From Sphingobium naphthae (lineage in GTDB: Bacteria; Pseudomonadota; Alphaproteobacteria; Sphingomonadales; Sphingomonadaceae), in assembly GCF_020782235.1 (NCBI RefSeq), contig NZ_JAJGNO010000013.1, forward strand, positions 62,001 through 126,000: a DNA stretch of 64,000 bases, read 5' to 3'. Numbering within the stretch: the first letter of the stretch is position 1; every line of letters begins with the position of its first letter. Positions 18,217-26,770 of this stretch are shown one piece after another. The notes beneath the pieces are model-generated. The model made no database searches and was not told the origin of the DNA. It saw nothing but the letters and a program-made list of their open reading frames with translations. A program made the position numbers and the translations under genes.

Positions 18217-18228
18217 GACCATCCTCCG

Positions 18229-18293
18229 TTTGTTGCACTGCACAATATAGCCTGGATCAGTCGCACGCAAGGCATTTTGTGCAGTGCAACAAA
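18229..18293. promoter_or_regulatory. Pair of identical inverted 17-base operators upstream of the phasin gene (PhaR-like)
   Basis: TTTGTTGCACTGCACAA at 18229-18245 recurs exactly as its reverse complement at 18277-18293. Each copy is itself partly palindromic around TGCACTGCA. TGC-rich sites of this kind upstream of phasin genes are bound by the PHA-responsive repressor PhaR in other alphaproteobacteria (established for that family). That PhaR binds here is inference; no phaR gene is in the window. The sites lie 13 and 61 bases before the phasin start. Confidence 0.65.
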
Positions 18294-18357
18294 AATGCCA
18301 TCTTCAGCTCGTCGCATTTGCAAGGCGGCCGAACGCATCGCTGAAAAATTAGCGCCT

Positions 18358-20097
18358 TTACCGCGCCTTGACGTAGCGTCCGGGCGCATCCTCCAGCGCC
18401 TTGAGCTTGCCTTCGCCCGGCATGCGCGCGCCCTTCGCCGGCACGGTGCGCGAATCGATCCCGTCCAGCCAGGCGCGCCAGTCGGGCCACCAGCTGCCCT
18501 TCGTCTCCGTCGCCTTGTCGAGGAAGGCGTCGAGCGTCGGCTGCGCTTCGTCGCACGCCCAATATTGATATTTGCGGGCGGCCGGCGGATTGATGACCCC
18601 GGCGATATGGCCCGACCCCGCCAGCAGGAAGCGGACCGGCCCGGCGAAATGCTCGGTCAGTTTCCAGACGCTTTTCAGCGGCGCGATATGATCTTCCTTG
18701 CCCGCCTGCACATAAGCGGGGGTGCGCACGCTGCGCAGGTCGATCGGCGTGCCCGCGACGCTGATCGCGCCGGGCGAGACGAGCAGATTGTCGCGGTAGA
18801 GCTGAGTCAGATAATCCTTGTGCCAGCGCGCCGGCAGGTTGGTGGTGTCGCCATTCCAATAGAGCAGGTCGAAGGGCGGATAATCCATGCCGAGCAGATA
18901 ATTGTTGACGACATAGTTCCAGATGAGGTCGCGCCCGCGCAGCAGGTTGAAGGTCGCGGCCATGTAGCGCCCGTCGAGAAAGCCCTGGGACGACAGCTGT
19001 TCCACCAGCTTCATCTGATCGTCATCGACGAACAGGCTGAGGTCGCCGGCCTGGCTGAAATCCACCTGCGCGGTGAAGAAGGTGGCGCTCGCCACCTTGT
19101 CCGCCTCGCCCCGCGCGGCGAGCAGCGCCAGCGTGGCCGCCAGCGTCGTGCCGGCGACGCAATAGCCGATCGCATGGACGCTCTCCACCCCCAGCAGGTC
19201 GCGCACCGTGTCGATCGCGTCGATCTGTCCGTCGATTATATAATCGTCCCAGATCAGGTCCTTCATCGAGGCGTCGGCCGACTTCCAGGACACCAGAAAG
19301 ACGCTGATCCCCTGGTCCACCGCCCATTTGACGAAGCTTTTTTCCGGCGACAGGTCGAGGATGTAGAAGCGATTGATCCAGGGCGGGAAGATGATCAGCG
19401 GGGTTTCCAGCACCTGCGCCGTCGACGGCGCGTAATGGATCAGCTGGTAGAGCGGGGTTTCGTGGATCACCTTGCCCGGCGTCGCCGCGATGTTGCGGCC
19501 CAGTTCGAACTTGGTGCCGTCGGTATGGGTGAGCTGCCCCTTCTCCATGTCGGCCAGCATATGCTTGAGCCCGGTGACCAGATTTTCGCCGCCGCTCTCG
19601 ATCGTCTTCTGCACGACCAGCGGGTTGGTGAGCGGGAAGTTGCTGGGCGCGATCGCGTCGAGCAGGCCGGTGGTGGCGAAGCGCAGCTTGGCCTTCTGCC
19701 GGGGATCGACGCCGTCCACAGCGTCGGCCAGCTTCATCAGATAATCGGACAGCAGCAGATAGCTTTGGCGGATGAGGTCGTAGAAGGGATGTTCGGTCCA
19801 GGCGGGATCGGCAAAGCGCCGATCCTTGCGCGCGGCCGGGCTGGTTTCGGGCGCGGGATCGGGCCGGTCGCGCAGCAGGCCGCCCGCGTCCAGGAAACGC
19901 TGCCACAGCGCCAGCCCTTCATCGGCGAAACTGGTCTGGATGCGCGCGACGATCGCCGGGTCGAACGGCAGGGTCTGTCCGGTCGATCCCGCCGCCTGTT
20001 CCAGCATCAGCTGCTGCGCGCGGCCCAGCACCTGCGTCCATTGCTGCATCTCCTCCAGGGTCGGCAGGCGGGGCTCCAAAACGTCGCTTTCTTGCAT
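18358..20097 (-). CDS. phaC: Class I poly(3-hydroxyalkanoate) synthase
   Basis: 579 aa from the ATG at 20097, with AGGAGGAGG nine bases upstream. Polymerises 3-hydroxyacyl-CoA into PHA. The lipase-like box GYCVAG holds the catalytic Cys (C313); the Asp in GKEDHIAP and His in GSGHIAGV complete the triad. Length and N-terminal domain (about 1-200) fit class I synthases that work without PhaE. Neighbours are the phasin downstream and an AlaC-type aminotransferase divergently upstream; phaA and phaB are not in the window. The protein ends in GRYVKAR, a usual PhaC terminus. Confidence 0.96.
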   Translation of the reverse strand: MQESDVLEPRLPTLEEMQQWTQVLGRAQQLMLEQAAGSTGQTLPFDPAIVARIQTSFADEGLALWQRFLDAGGLLRDRPDPAPETSPAARKDRRFADPAWTEHPFYDLIRQSYLLLSDYLMKLADAVDGVDPRQKAKLRFATTGLLDAIAPSNFPLTNPLVVQKTIESGGENLVTGLKHMLADMEKGQLTHTDGTKFELGRNIAATPGKVIHETPLYQLIHYAPSTAQVLETPLIIFPPWINRFYILDLSPEKSFVKWAVDQGISVFLVSWKSADASMKDLIWDDYIIDGQIDAIDTVRDLLGVESVHAIGYCVAGTTLAATLALLAARGEADKVASATFFTAQVDFSQAGDLSLFVDDDQMKLVEQLSSQGFLDGRYMAATFNLLRGRDLIWNYVVNNYLLGMDYPPFDLLYWNGDTTNLPARWHKDYLTQLYRDNLLVSPGAISVAGTPIDLRSVRTPAYVQAGKEDHIAPLKSVWKLTEHFAGPVRFLLAGSGHIAGVINPPAARKYQYWACDEAQPTLDAFLDKATETKGSWWPDWRAWLDGIDSRTVPAKGARMPGEGKLKALEDAPGRYVKAR

Positions 20098-20239
20098 GGC
20101 CACCATCCTCCTCCTGGCATTGCGCGGGCCGCGGCTTTCGCTGGCAAGTCCTTATCCGGCCGGTTATAGCCCGATTATGACACGCCGGCGGCGCGTCACG
20201 CACTATTCCCTACAGGAAGCTTTCAGGAAAGCCCCGATA

Positions 20240-21451
20240 ATGTCCGAAGAATTCTACCGCATGAAGCGCCTGCCGCCCTATGTCATCGCCGAAGTGAATG
20301 CGATGCGGGCCGCGGCGCGTGCGGCGGGAGAGGATATTATCGACCTGGGCATGGGCAATCCCGACCTGCCCCCGCCCGACCATGTCATCGACAAGCTGGT
20401 CGAAGTGGCGCGCAAGCCGAGCGCCCATGGCTATTCCCAGTCGCGCGGCATTCCCGGCCTGCGCAAGGCGCAGGCGAACTATTATGGCCGCCGCTTCGGC
20501 GTCGATGTCGATCCGGAGACCGAAGTCGTCGTCACCATGGGATCGAAGGAGGGGCTCGCCAGCCTGGCCACCGCGATCACCGAACCGGGCGACGTCGTGC
20601 TGGCGCCCAACCCCAGCTACCCGATCCACACATTCGGCTTCATCATCGCGGGCGCGACCATCCGGTCGGTGCCCACGACGCCGGACGAAACCTATTTCCG
20701 CTCGCTCGACCGCGCCATGGCCTTCACCGTGCCGCGCCCGTCGATCCTGGTGGTGAACTATCCGTCCAACCCCACGGCCGAGACGGTGGACCTGGCCTTC
20801 TACGAGCGGCTGGTGGCCTGGGCGAAGGAGAACAAGGTCTGGATCCTGTCCGACCTTGCCTATTCCGAACTTTATTATGACGGCAATCCGACGCCTTCCA
20901 TCCTGCAGGTGCCGGGCGCGAAGGACGTCGCGATCGAGTTCACCTCGCTCAGCAAAACCTATTCCATGGCCGGGTGGCGCATGGGCTTTGCCGTGGGCAA
21001 CAAGACGCTGATCGCGGCGATGACGCGGGTGAAATCCTATCTCGACTATGGCGCCTTCACGCCGATCCAGGCGGCGGCCTGCGCCGCGCTCAACGGCCCC
21101 CAGGACATCGTCGAGAAGAACCGCCTGCTCTACCACAAGCGCCGCGACGTGCTGGTGGAAAGCTTCGGCCGGGCGGGATGGGACATTCCCGCTGCGCGCG
21201 CGTCGATGTTCTGCTGGGCGCCGCTGCCGCCCGCGCTCAAGGACATGGGAAGCCTGGAATTTTCCAAGCAGTTGCTCACCCATGCCAAGGTCGCGGTCGC
21301 GCCGGGCGTCGGCTATGGCGAGGATGGCGAAGGCTATGTCCGCATCGCCATGGTCGAAAATGAACAGCGGCTGCGCCAGGCGGCGCGCAACGTGAAGAAA
21401 TATCTCCAGTCGATGGGCATCAACACGCCCACGTCCAAGGGCGCGGCCTGA
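20240..21451 (+). CDS. alaC: PLP-dependent aminotransferase, AlaC type
   Basis: 403 aa from the ATG at 20240, with AGGAAA 10 bases upstream. Class I/II aminotransferase closely matching the pattern of E. coli AlaC: RLPPYVIAEVN, DIIDLGMGNPD, AHGYSQSRGIPGLRKA, PNPSYPIHTFGFIIAGA, and the PLP lysine in SLSKTYSMAGWRMGF. AlaC makes alanine from pyruvate with glutamate as donor; in other alphaproteobacteria this group is often annotated as LL-diaminopimelate or aspartate aminotransferase, so substrate is not certain. It is divergent from phaC. Confidence 0.9.
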   Translation: MSEEFYRMKRLPPYVIAEVNAMRAAARAAGEDIIDLGMGNPDLPPPDHVIDKLVEVARKPSAHGYSQSRGIPGLRKAQANYYGRRFGVDVDPETEVVVTMGSKEGLASLATAITEPGDVVLAPNPSYPIHTFGFIIAGATIRSVPTTPDETYFRSLDRAMAFTVPRPSILVVNYPSNPTAETVDLAFYERLVAWAKENKVWILSDLAYSELYYDGNPTPSILQVPGAKDVAIEFTSLSKTYSMAGWRMGFAVGNKTLIAAMTRVKSYLDYGAFTPIQAAACAALNGPQDIVEKNRLLYHKRRDVLVESFGRAGWDIPAARASMFCWAPLPPALKDMGSLEFSKQLLTHAKVAVAPGVGYGEDGEGYVRIAMVENEQRLRQAARNVKKYLQSMGINTPTSKGAA

Positions 21452-21471
21452 GCGGCTCTGGAGGCGGCGCG

Positions 21472-21978
21472 ATGAGCGGCATGATGGTCCTGCCCCAGGT
21501 CAGCCAGGTCGCGGCGACCATCCAGCTGGCGGTCGCGCCGGTGTTCATGCTGGCGGGGCTGGGCGCGTTCCTCAATGTCTGCGCCGGGCGGCTGGCGCGC
21601 GTGATCGACCGGGCGCGCAAGGTCGAACAGAGCGTGCTGGTGACGCGCGGGCGCGAGCATGACCGGCTGGTCGCGGAAATCCGCGTGCTCGACAAGCGGA
21701 TGAGCGTCGTCAACGGCGCGATCTTCCTGTCAGTCGCGTCGGGCTGCGCCATCTGCCTGGTCGTCATGCTGCTGTTCGCCGCCGAATTGTTCGACGCGCA
21801 TCTGGGCACGGCGATCGCGCTGATCTTCATCCTGGCGATGCTGCTGCAGACCGCCGCCTTCGCGACCTTCATCCAGGAAATACGCCTGGCGTCGCGCACC
21901 ATCCACATCCGCAACGAAGTGCTGTTCCACCAGGCGGAGGAGGAAGAGGATGACAGCGAGGCCAGCACCGGCGCATGA
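21472..21978 (+). CDS. DUF2721 membrane protein
   Basis: 168 aa. The N-terminal helix (AATIQLAVAPVFMLAGLGAFLNV) and the following LARVIDRARKVE match the DUF2721 pattern; two more hydrophobic helices follow (VNGAIFLSVASGCAICLVVMLL, TAIALIFILAMLLQTAAF), then an acidic tail (EEEEDDSE). Function unknown. GGAGG precedes the start. It lies 20 bases after the alaC gene, and its stop overlaps the start of the iorA-like gene by 4 bases, so the three probably form one transcript. Confidence 0.85.
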   Translation: MSGMMVLPQVSQVAATIQLAVAPVFMLAGLGAFLNVCAGRLARVIDRARKVEQSVLVTRGREHDRLVAEIRVLDKRMSVVNGAIFLSVASGCAICLVVMLLFAAELFDAHLGTAIALIFILAMLLQTAAFATFIQEIRLASRTIHIRNEVLFHQAEEEEDDSEASTGA

Positions 21979-22529
21979 CCAGGTTCACCGTCAATGACCG
22001 GCCGGTGCAATATCGGATGGACCCGGACACGCCCCTGCTGTGGGCGCTGCGCGACGCGTCGAACCTGACCGGCACCAAATATGGGTGCGGCACCGGCGAT
22101 TGCGGCGCCTGCACGGTGGACATCGATGGCGAGGCGGTGCGATCCTGCCAGGTGACCATCGCCCATGCCGAAGGGCGTTTCGTCACCACGATCGAGGCGC
22201 TGTCGCCCGATCGCGGCCATCCGCTGCAACAGGCCTTCGCCGCCGACAATGTGTCGCAATGCGGCTATTGCATCCCCGGCATGATCATGGCGGCATCGGT
22301 GCTGCTGCGGCGGAATGCCGATCCGACCGACGAGCAGATCGACGCGGCGATCACCAATATCTGCCGCTGCGGCATCTATCCCCGGCTGCGCGGCGCGATC
22401 AAGCGCGCGGGCCGGATCATGCGCGGCGAGGAGCAGATCGCCGCCGCCCCGCCCCCCGGCATCACGCCCGAAGCGGCGGCGCGCACCGTGCCCGCGCTCG
22501 GCCGGCCCGGCGTTCAACCGAAGCGATAG
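21975..22529 (+). CDS. (2Fe-2S) subunit of the isoquinoline 1-oxidoreductase / aldehyde oxidase type
   Basis: 184 aa. The N-terminal plant-type ferredoxin cluster motif is GCGTGDCGACTV with a further Cys in VRSC; the C-terminal helical [2Fe-2S] domain has SQCGYC and ICRCGIYPRLR. This is the small IorA-like electron-transfer subunit of molybdenum hydroxylases. The molybdopterin-binding large subunit (IorB), normally adjacent, is absent here, so the partner must be elsewhere or the gene is an orphan. It overlaps DUF2721 by ATGA and is convergent with, and overlaps by 16 bases, the dioxygenase gene. Confidence 0.9.
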   Translation: MTRFTVNDRPVQYRMDPDTPLLWALRDASNLTGTKYGCGTGDCGACTVDIDGEAVRSCQVTIAHAEGRFVTTIEALSPDRGHPLQQAFAADNVSQCGYCIPGMIMAASVLLRRNADPTDEQIDAAITNICRCGIYPRLRGAIKRAGRIMRGEEQIAAAPPPGITPEAAARTVPALGRPGVQPKR

Positions 22530-23368
22530 CCCGACACGGTCCAGCCCAGCACCGAACTGCGATGCGTGCAGGTCGCGGGCGATCGGTCGCCCGCGCCCAG
22601 CGCCACCATCAGCGGCAGCAGATGCTCCTCGCGCGGGTGGGCGAAGCGGGCATGCGGCAGATCCGCCCAGGCGGCGACGCGCGCCGCGCGCTGGTCGGGA
22701 TCGGCATCCGTCGCGGCCGCGGTCAGCGCATAGTCCCAGGCGGTCGACGGCGCGATCGCCTGCGGCCCACGCACACGCAGATTGTGGAAGCTCATGCCCG
22801 ATCCGATGATCAGCACGCCTTCGTCGCGCAGCGGGGCGAGCGCGCGCCCGGCGGCGATATGGACGGCGGGATCGAGATCGCGGCGCAGCGACAGCTGCGC
22901 GAGCGGAATGTCGGCGTCCGGCAGCGCGACCTTCATCGGGATGAAGACGCCATGGTCCCAGCCGCGTGCCGTCTCCTCGCGCGTGGTGAAGCCCCCGCCG
23001 CGCAGCAGGTCGGCGGCGCGGCGCGCGACATCGGGCGCGCCGGGCGCATCCCAGCGCAGCTGGTAAGTATGGGGCGGAAAGCCGTGATAGTCGAACAGCA
23101 GGGGCGGCCGATCGCCGACATGGACGGTGAAGTCCGCCGCCTCCCAATGGCCCGACACCAGCAGGATCGCGCGTGGCCGGGCCGGCAGATCGGCGACCAG
23201 CCCGCTGAGATAATCCTGCATCGGCTGCCACATCGGATCGCTCTGGACGCGATCGGGATCGGCAGGGTCCATGAAGAAACAGGGGCCGCCGCCATGCGGG
23301 ATGAACAGGCTGGGCTGGCGCAGGGCGGCGTCGGGATCGGAAACGGCATCGGTGGACATGGACGCCAT
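22514..23368 (-). CDS. DODA-type extradiol aromatic ring-opening dioxygenase (YgiD-like)
   Basis: 284 aa, LigB/DODA superfamily. Motifs: SLFIPHGGGPCFFM with a first metal-binding His, ILLVSGHWEA with a second, GWDHGVFIPMKVALPDADIP, and LIIGSGMSFHN. The family cleaves catechol-type rings, with 4,5-DOPA dioxygenase YgiD as reference; the natural substrate here is not known. Length fits (260-285 aa). The first ATG at 23368 is used; the one at 23359 is equally possible. Its 3' end overlaps the iorA-like gene by 16 bases in convergent orientation. Confidence 0.88.
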   Translation of the reverse strand: MASMSTDAVSDPDAALRQPSLFIPHGGGPCFFMDPADPDRVQSDPMWQPMQDYLSGLVADLPARPRAILLVSGHWEAADFTVHVGDRPPLLFDYHGFPPHTYQLRWDAPGAPDVARRAADLLRGGGFTTREETARGWDHGVFIPMKVALPDADIPLAQLSLRRDLDPAVHIAAGRALAPLRDEGVLIIGSGMSFHNLRVRGPQAIAPSTAWDYALTAAATDADPDQRAARVAAWADLPHARFAHPREEHLLPLMVALGAGDRSPATCTHRSSVLGWTVSGYRFG

Positions 23369-23432
23369 ATCGGCAACGCCCGGTCCTCTCGCAACGGCAA
23401 GCGGCGAAACCGAGCGTTTCGTCGCCGCCGCC

Positions 23433-25997
23433 TCAGGTGCCGGGATTGATCACCGGCTCCAGCGCCTGCGCCAGCGTCGCGCCCGAATAGGGCTTCTTGA
23501 CCAGCGTCACATCCTGAAACCGGGGCGGCAATTCCAGCCCGTCGCCATAACCGGTGGCGAAGAGGAAGGGGATGCCGCGCTCCGCCAGCAGGTCGGCGAC
23601 CGGCAGGCTGTTTTCATGGCCCAGGTTGAAATCCAGCACGGCGACATCGACGCTGTTGAGCGCGATCGCTTCGCGCGCGCGGCCGATGCTGGCGGCGGTG
23701 AACACGTCCGCGCCCAGATCGCGCAGCGCATCCTCCCCATCCATGGCGATGATCATATTGTCTTCGACCAGCAGCACGTTGCGGCCCAGCAGCAGGCCCG
23801 GCGTAACGGCCGCCGCGGGGCGCGCGCGCTCGCGATCCGCGCTGTCGGCCAGCACCGACACGACATGGCGCGACGGGATGCAGAAATGCGCTTCGATCCC
23901 GCCCAGCCGATAAGTGATTTCCGCATGGCCGCCCAGATCATAGGGGATGGAGCGTTCGATCACGGTCGATCCGAAGCCCCGGCGCGTCGGCGCCACGACC
24001 GGGGGACCGCCGCTTTCGGTCCAGTCGATCAGCAGGCTGCCATCCTGGTCCACGCGCCAGTCGATCGCGACCGTGCCATGGTCCGACAAAGCGCCATATT
24101 TGGCCGCATTGGTCAGCATTTCATGGATGACCAGCGCCAGCACGGTGAAGCAGGCCGGCGTCAGCATGACATTGGGGCCGCTCAGCCGCACCCGATCGCT
24201 GCGCTCGCCCAGATAGGCGCCAGCCTCCACTTCGATAAGGTCGATGAGCCGCGCGGGGCTCCAGCGGTCGGCGGTGATCTGGTCATGCGCGCGCGCGAGC
24301 GCATGGACGCGGCTTTCCAGCGTGCCGATGAACTGGTCGACCGACTGGGCGCTGTCGCGCGTCTGCGAAATGAGGCCGCGGATGAGCGACAGGATGTTGC
24401 GCACGCGGTGATTGAGCTCGGCGATCAGCAATTCCTGCTTCTCATGCGCCCGCTGCCGTTCCGCATCGGCCGAATCGGACAGGCGCAGGATCACTTCCAG
24501 CAAGGCCGTACGCAGCGCTTCGGCGACGCGCAGTTCGGCCGGCGTGAAGGGCAAGGCGGTGCCCTTCACCAGTTCCGACCATTCCTCGAAGCTCTTGCGC
24601 GGGGTCAGGCGCGGGCCGTTGGGGCCATATTCGATATGCTTGTCCTGCTTGCCCGCCCAGCGCACCGAGCGCAGCTGCTCCGCGCGGAACAGCACGACAT
24701 AGTCGCGCGGCCGGCGCGAGATCGGAATGGCGAGCAGGCCCGCCGCGCGATCGGCATGGGCAGCGGCATCGGGCAGCAGGCGCGACAGATTGTCGGTGGT
24801 GAACACCTGGCTCGCAGCCACGCGGTTGAGCATCGACACGATCGCCGCAAAAGCGGGTTCATCGGGCGTCAGGCCCGAAAAGGTCATCTGCCCGTCGATA
24901 TAGACGCCCACGCCATCGGCCGGGATGGTGTCGATCACGATATCGCCCAGCCAGCGGGCGTTGGACAGCAGGTCATGATCCTGCGCCACCGCCGACAGCA
25001 GCCGGTCGGCCACCTGCCGCGCCTTGCCCTCATAAGAGGCGGTTTCGGCGCGCTCGCGGCTTTCGAGCATCATCGAGAAGATCTGGCCGAACAGTTCGGC
25101 GGCGCTACGCTGCGCGAAGGTCGGCAGCCGCGCTTCATAATGGTGACAGGCGAACAGGCCCCACAGCTTGCCATCGACGATGATCGAAATGGAGAGCGAG
25201 GCGCCCACGCCCATGTTGCGCAGATATTCGATATGGATCGGCGAGACGGCGCGAGTCAGGCAGAGCGACATGTCGAGTGCCGCGCCGGTGGGGTCGACCG
25301 CGGGCACGACCGGCACCGGATCCGACTGGACGTCGGCAATGATGCGAAAGATGTTGCGCAGGTAGAGGGCGCGGGCCTGAGCCGGAATGTCGGACGCGGG
25401 ATAGTGCAGCCCGAAGAAGCTTTCGATCCCCGGCCGCAGCGCTTCGGCCACGACTTCTCCATCGCCGCCATCGGCGAAGCGATAGACCATGACGCGGTCG
25501 AAGCCGGTCAGCGCCCGCACCTGGCGCGCGCCGTCCCGCAGGAAGGCAGACATGCCCTCCGCCTGGGCAAGGCGCGAGACCATGGAGCGGACCGTGCTGC
25601 TGGCTTCCATTTCGTCATGGCTGGCGGGCTCCGCCTCCACCACCACCATCGGGCCGGAAAAATGCACCGCCACGTCGAATGCGGGGCCGCCTTCGATCAG
25701 CGGCACCGAAAAGAGGCGCTCGACCGAATCCGGGCCGCGCAGCAAGGTGATGCGGTTACGCAGCGCATGGATGGCGTCGCTGGCGAGGATGTCGCTGATC
25801 GGGCGACCGAGCATGTCGTCGGGCGACAGGCCGATAAAGTCCGCGCTGTTGGCCGACACGCGCGCCACCAGCCAGTCGGCCGTCAACGCGATCAGGAAGC
25901 CGAAGGGCTGGACCTTGCCCAGCACATGGATCGGTTCCCGATCGCAATTGCTGAGGTCGACCGCATAGTCGGGGCCGTTTGCGCCGCCATCAGCCAT
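23433..25997 (-). CDS. bphP: Bacteriophytochrome: PAS-GAF-PHY, HWE histidine kinase and C-terminal receiver
   Basis: 854 aa from the ATG at 25997; earlier frame lies inside bphO. A red/far-red photoreceptor that should bind biliverdin through Cys18 (SNCDREPIHVLG). The usual PHG of the PAS domain reads PFG here. GAF/PHY follow with the chromophore-contact motif YPASDIPAQARALY and the PHY region SFEEWSELVKGTALPF. The kinase is of the HWE/HisKA_2 class: phospho-acceptor His530 in ELNHRVRNILSLI and the N-box HEMLTNAAKYGALS. A receiver domain ends the protein, with the phospho-acceptor Asp789 in VLDFNLG. It is cotranscribed with bphO, overlapping by 8 bases. Confidence 0.95.
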   Translation of the reverse strand: MADGGANGPDYAVDLSNCDREPIHVLGKVQPFGFLIALTADWLVARVSANSADFIGLSPDDMLGRPISDILASDAIHALRNRITLLRGPDSVERLFSVPLIEGGPAFDVAVHFSGPMVVVEAEPASHDEMEASSTVRSMVSRLAQAEGMSAFLRDGARQVRALTGFDRVMVYRFADGGDGEVVAEALRPGIESFFGLHYPASDIPAQARALYLRNIFRIIADVQSDPVPVVPAVDPTGAALDMSLCLTRAVSPIHIEYLRNMGVGASLSISIIVDGKLWGLFACHHYEARLPTFAQRSAAELFGQIFSMMLESRERAETASYEGKARQVADRLLSAVAQDHDLLSNARWLGDIVIDTIPADGVGVYIDGQMTFSGLTPDEPAFAAIVSMLNRVAASQVFTTDNLSRLLPDAAAHADRAAGLLAIPISRRPRDYVVLFRAEQLRSVRWAGKQDKHIEYGPNGPRLTPRKSFEEWSELVKGTALPFTPAELRVAEALRTALLEVILRLSDSADAERQRAHEKQELLIAELNHRVRNILSLIRGLISQTRDSAQSVDQFIGTLESRVHALARAHDQITADRWSPARLIDLIEVEAGAYLGERSDRVRLSGPNVMLTPACFTVLALVIHEMLTNAAKYGALSDHGTVAIDWRVDQDGSLLIDWTESGGPPVVAPTRRGFGSTVIERSIPYDLGGHAEITYRLGGIEAHFCIPSRHVVSVLADSADRERARPAAAVTPGLLLGRNVLLVEDNMIIAMDGEDALRDLGADVFTAASIGRAREAIALNSVDVAVLDFNLGHENSLPVADLLAERGIPFLFATGYGDGLELPPRFQDVTLVKKPYSGATLAQALEPVINPGT

Positions 25998-26529
25998 GGG
26001 CCACCGCCTTCTGCTGCGTCGCGGCGGTCGCGAAAAGGGCGAAGGCGGCAAGAGCGCCCTGCACGGCGTCCTCCAACCAGCCTTCGCCGCCCTCCGCAGC
26101 AGCGCCGTCGAGCGCGCGCTGGAAGGCCAACCATTCGCCCTTGCCATGAGCGGCCGACAGATAAGCGTGGGGCAGCCCCGCGCCGACCCGCCGCGCCAGG
26201 AAAGCGCCGCCCAGGCGCGATCCTTCCAGCGCATAGAGCAGCCCCCAGCGAAAGCCGTCGCTGTCCTGCGCTTCGAGCGGGAGCGGCGTCGGCAGGGGCG
26301 CGTCGAGCGCCGCGAGATCCTGCGCCAGCAACGGCATGCGGGTCTGATCGGGGCGCGCGGCAGGCTCCAGCGCCGACAGGGCACGACCATGCGCGCTCAG
26401 AAAGGCGGCATAATCCTGCGGCGTATCGAGCGCGAAGTCCGCGAAGAGGGCGTCCACCCGCTCATGACTCGTCATGGTCGCTTCGCGCAGGGCCTGACGA
26501 GTGCGGCCGGCATCAGGGGATTTCGTCAC
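25990..26529 (-). CDS. bphO: Biliverdin-producing heme oxygenase
   Basis: 179 aa from a GTG at 26529, preceded by AGGA. The N-terminal LREATMTSHERVD holds the His that serves as proximal heme ligand in the family, which is why the internal ATG at 26475 is less likely. A helix with WGLLYALEGSRLGGAFLARR matches the distal-helix region (bacterial BphO pattern). It would open heme to biliverdin, the chromophore of the BphP encoded directly downstream with an 8-base overlap. No photosynthesis genes are seen, so the module is for signalling. Confidence 0.92.
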   Translation of the reverse strand: MTKSPDAGRTRQALREATMTSHERVDALFADFALDTPQDYAAFLSAHGRALSALEPAARPDQTRMPLLAQDLAALDAPLPTPLPLEAQDSDGFRWGLLYALEGSRLGGAFLARRVGAGLPHAYLSAAHGKGEWLAFQRALDGAAAEGGEGWLEDAVQGALAAFALFATAATQQKAVAHG

Positions 26530-26770
26530 TCGGCAGTCCTAAAGGGGATGACAGGGGAATTCTTTGATCTGAATTAGTTTCGCTGCGCGACAGGACGTGT
26601 CGCCCCGCGGATACGTTGAACGTAATAAGAAGTCCCTTCCCCAATAGCCATATGGACCCCCGGATTCTTTCATAAAGCTGACATGCGGGTTCAGCGATCC
26701 GACACGCGCGCCTTTGTAGAAGAGGCGTATCAAGGGGCGACCTGCCCCTTCCTGAAGAAAGTCTGGACGC

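Noticed and set aside
18004..20169. Very long open frame antisense to phaC and the phasin
   Set aside because: phaC has a full set of motifs and a strong ribosome site on the opposite strand; the antisense product has no recognisable domain.
26530..26770. EcfG-type general-stress promoter between bphO and the RcnB-like gene
   Set aside because: I looked for GGAAC with CGTT at the right spacing and found only weak partial matches.
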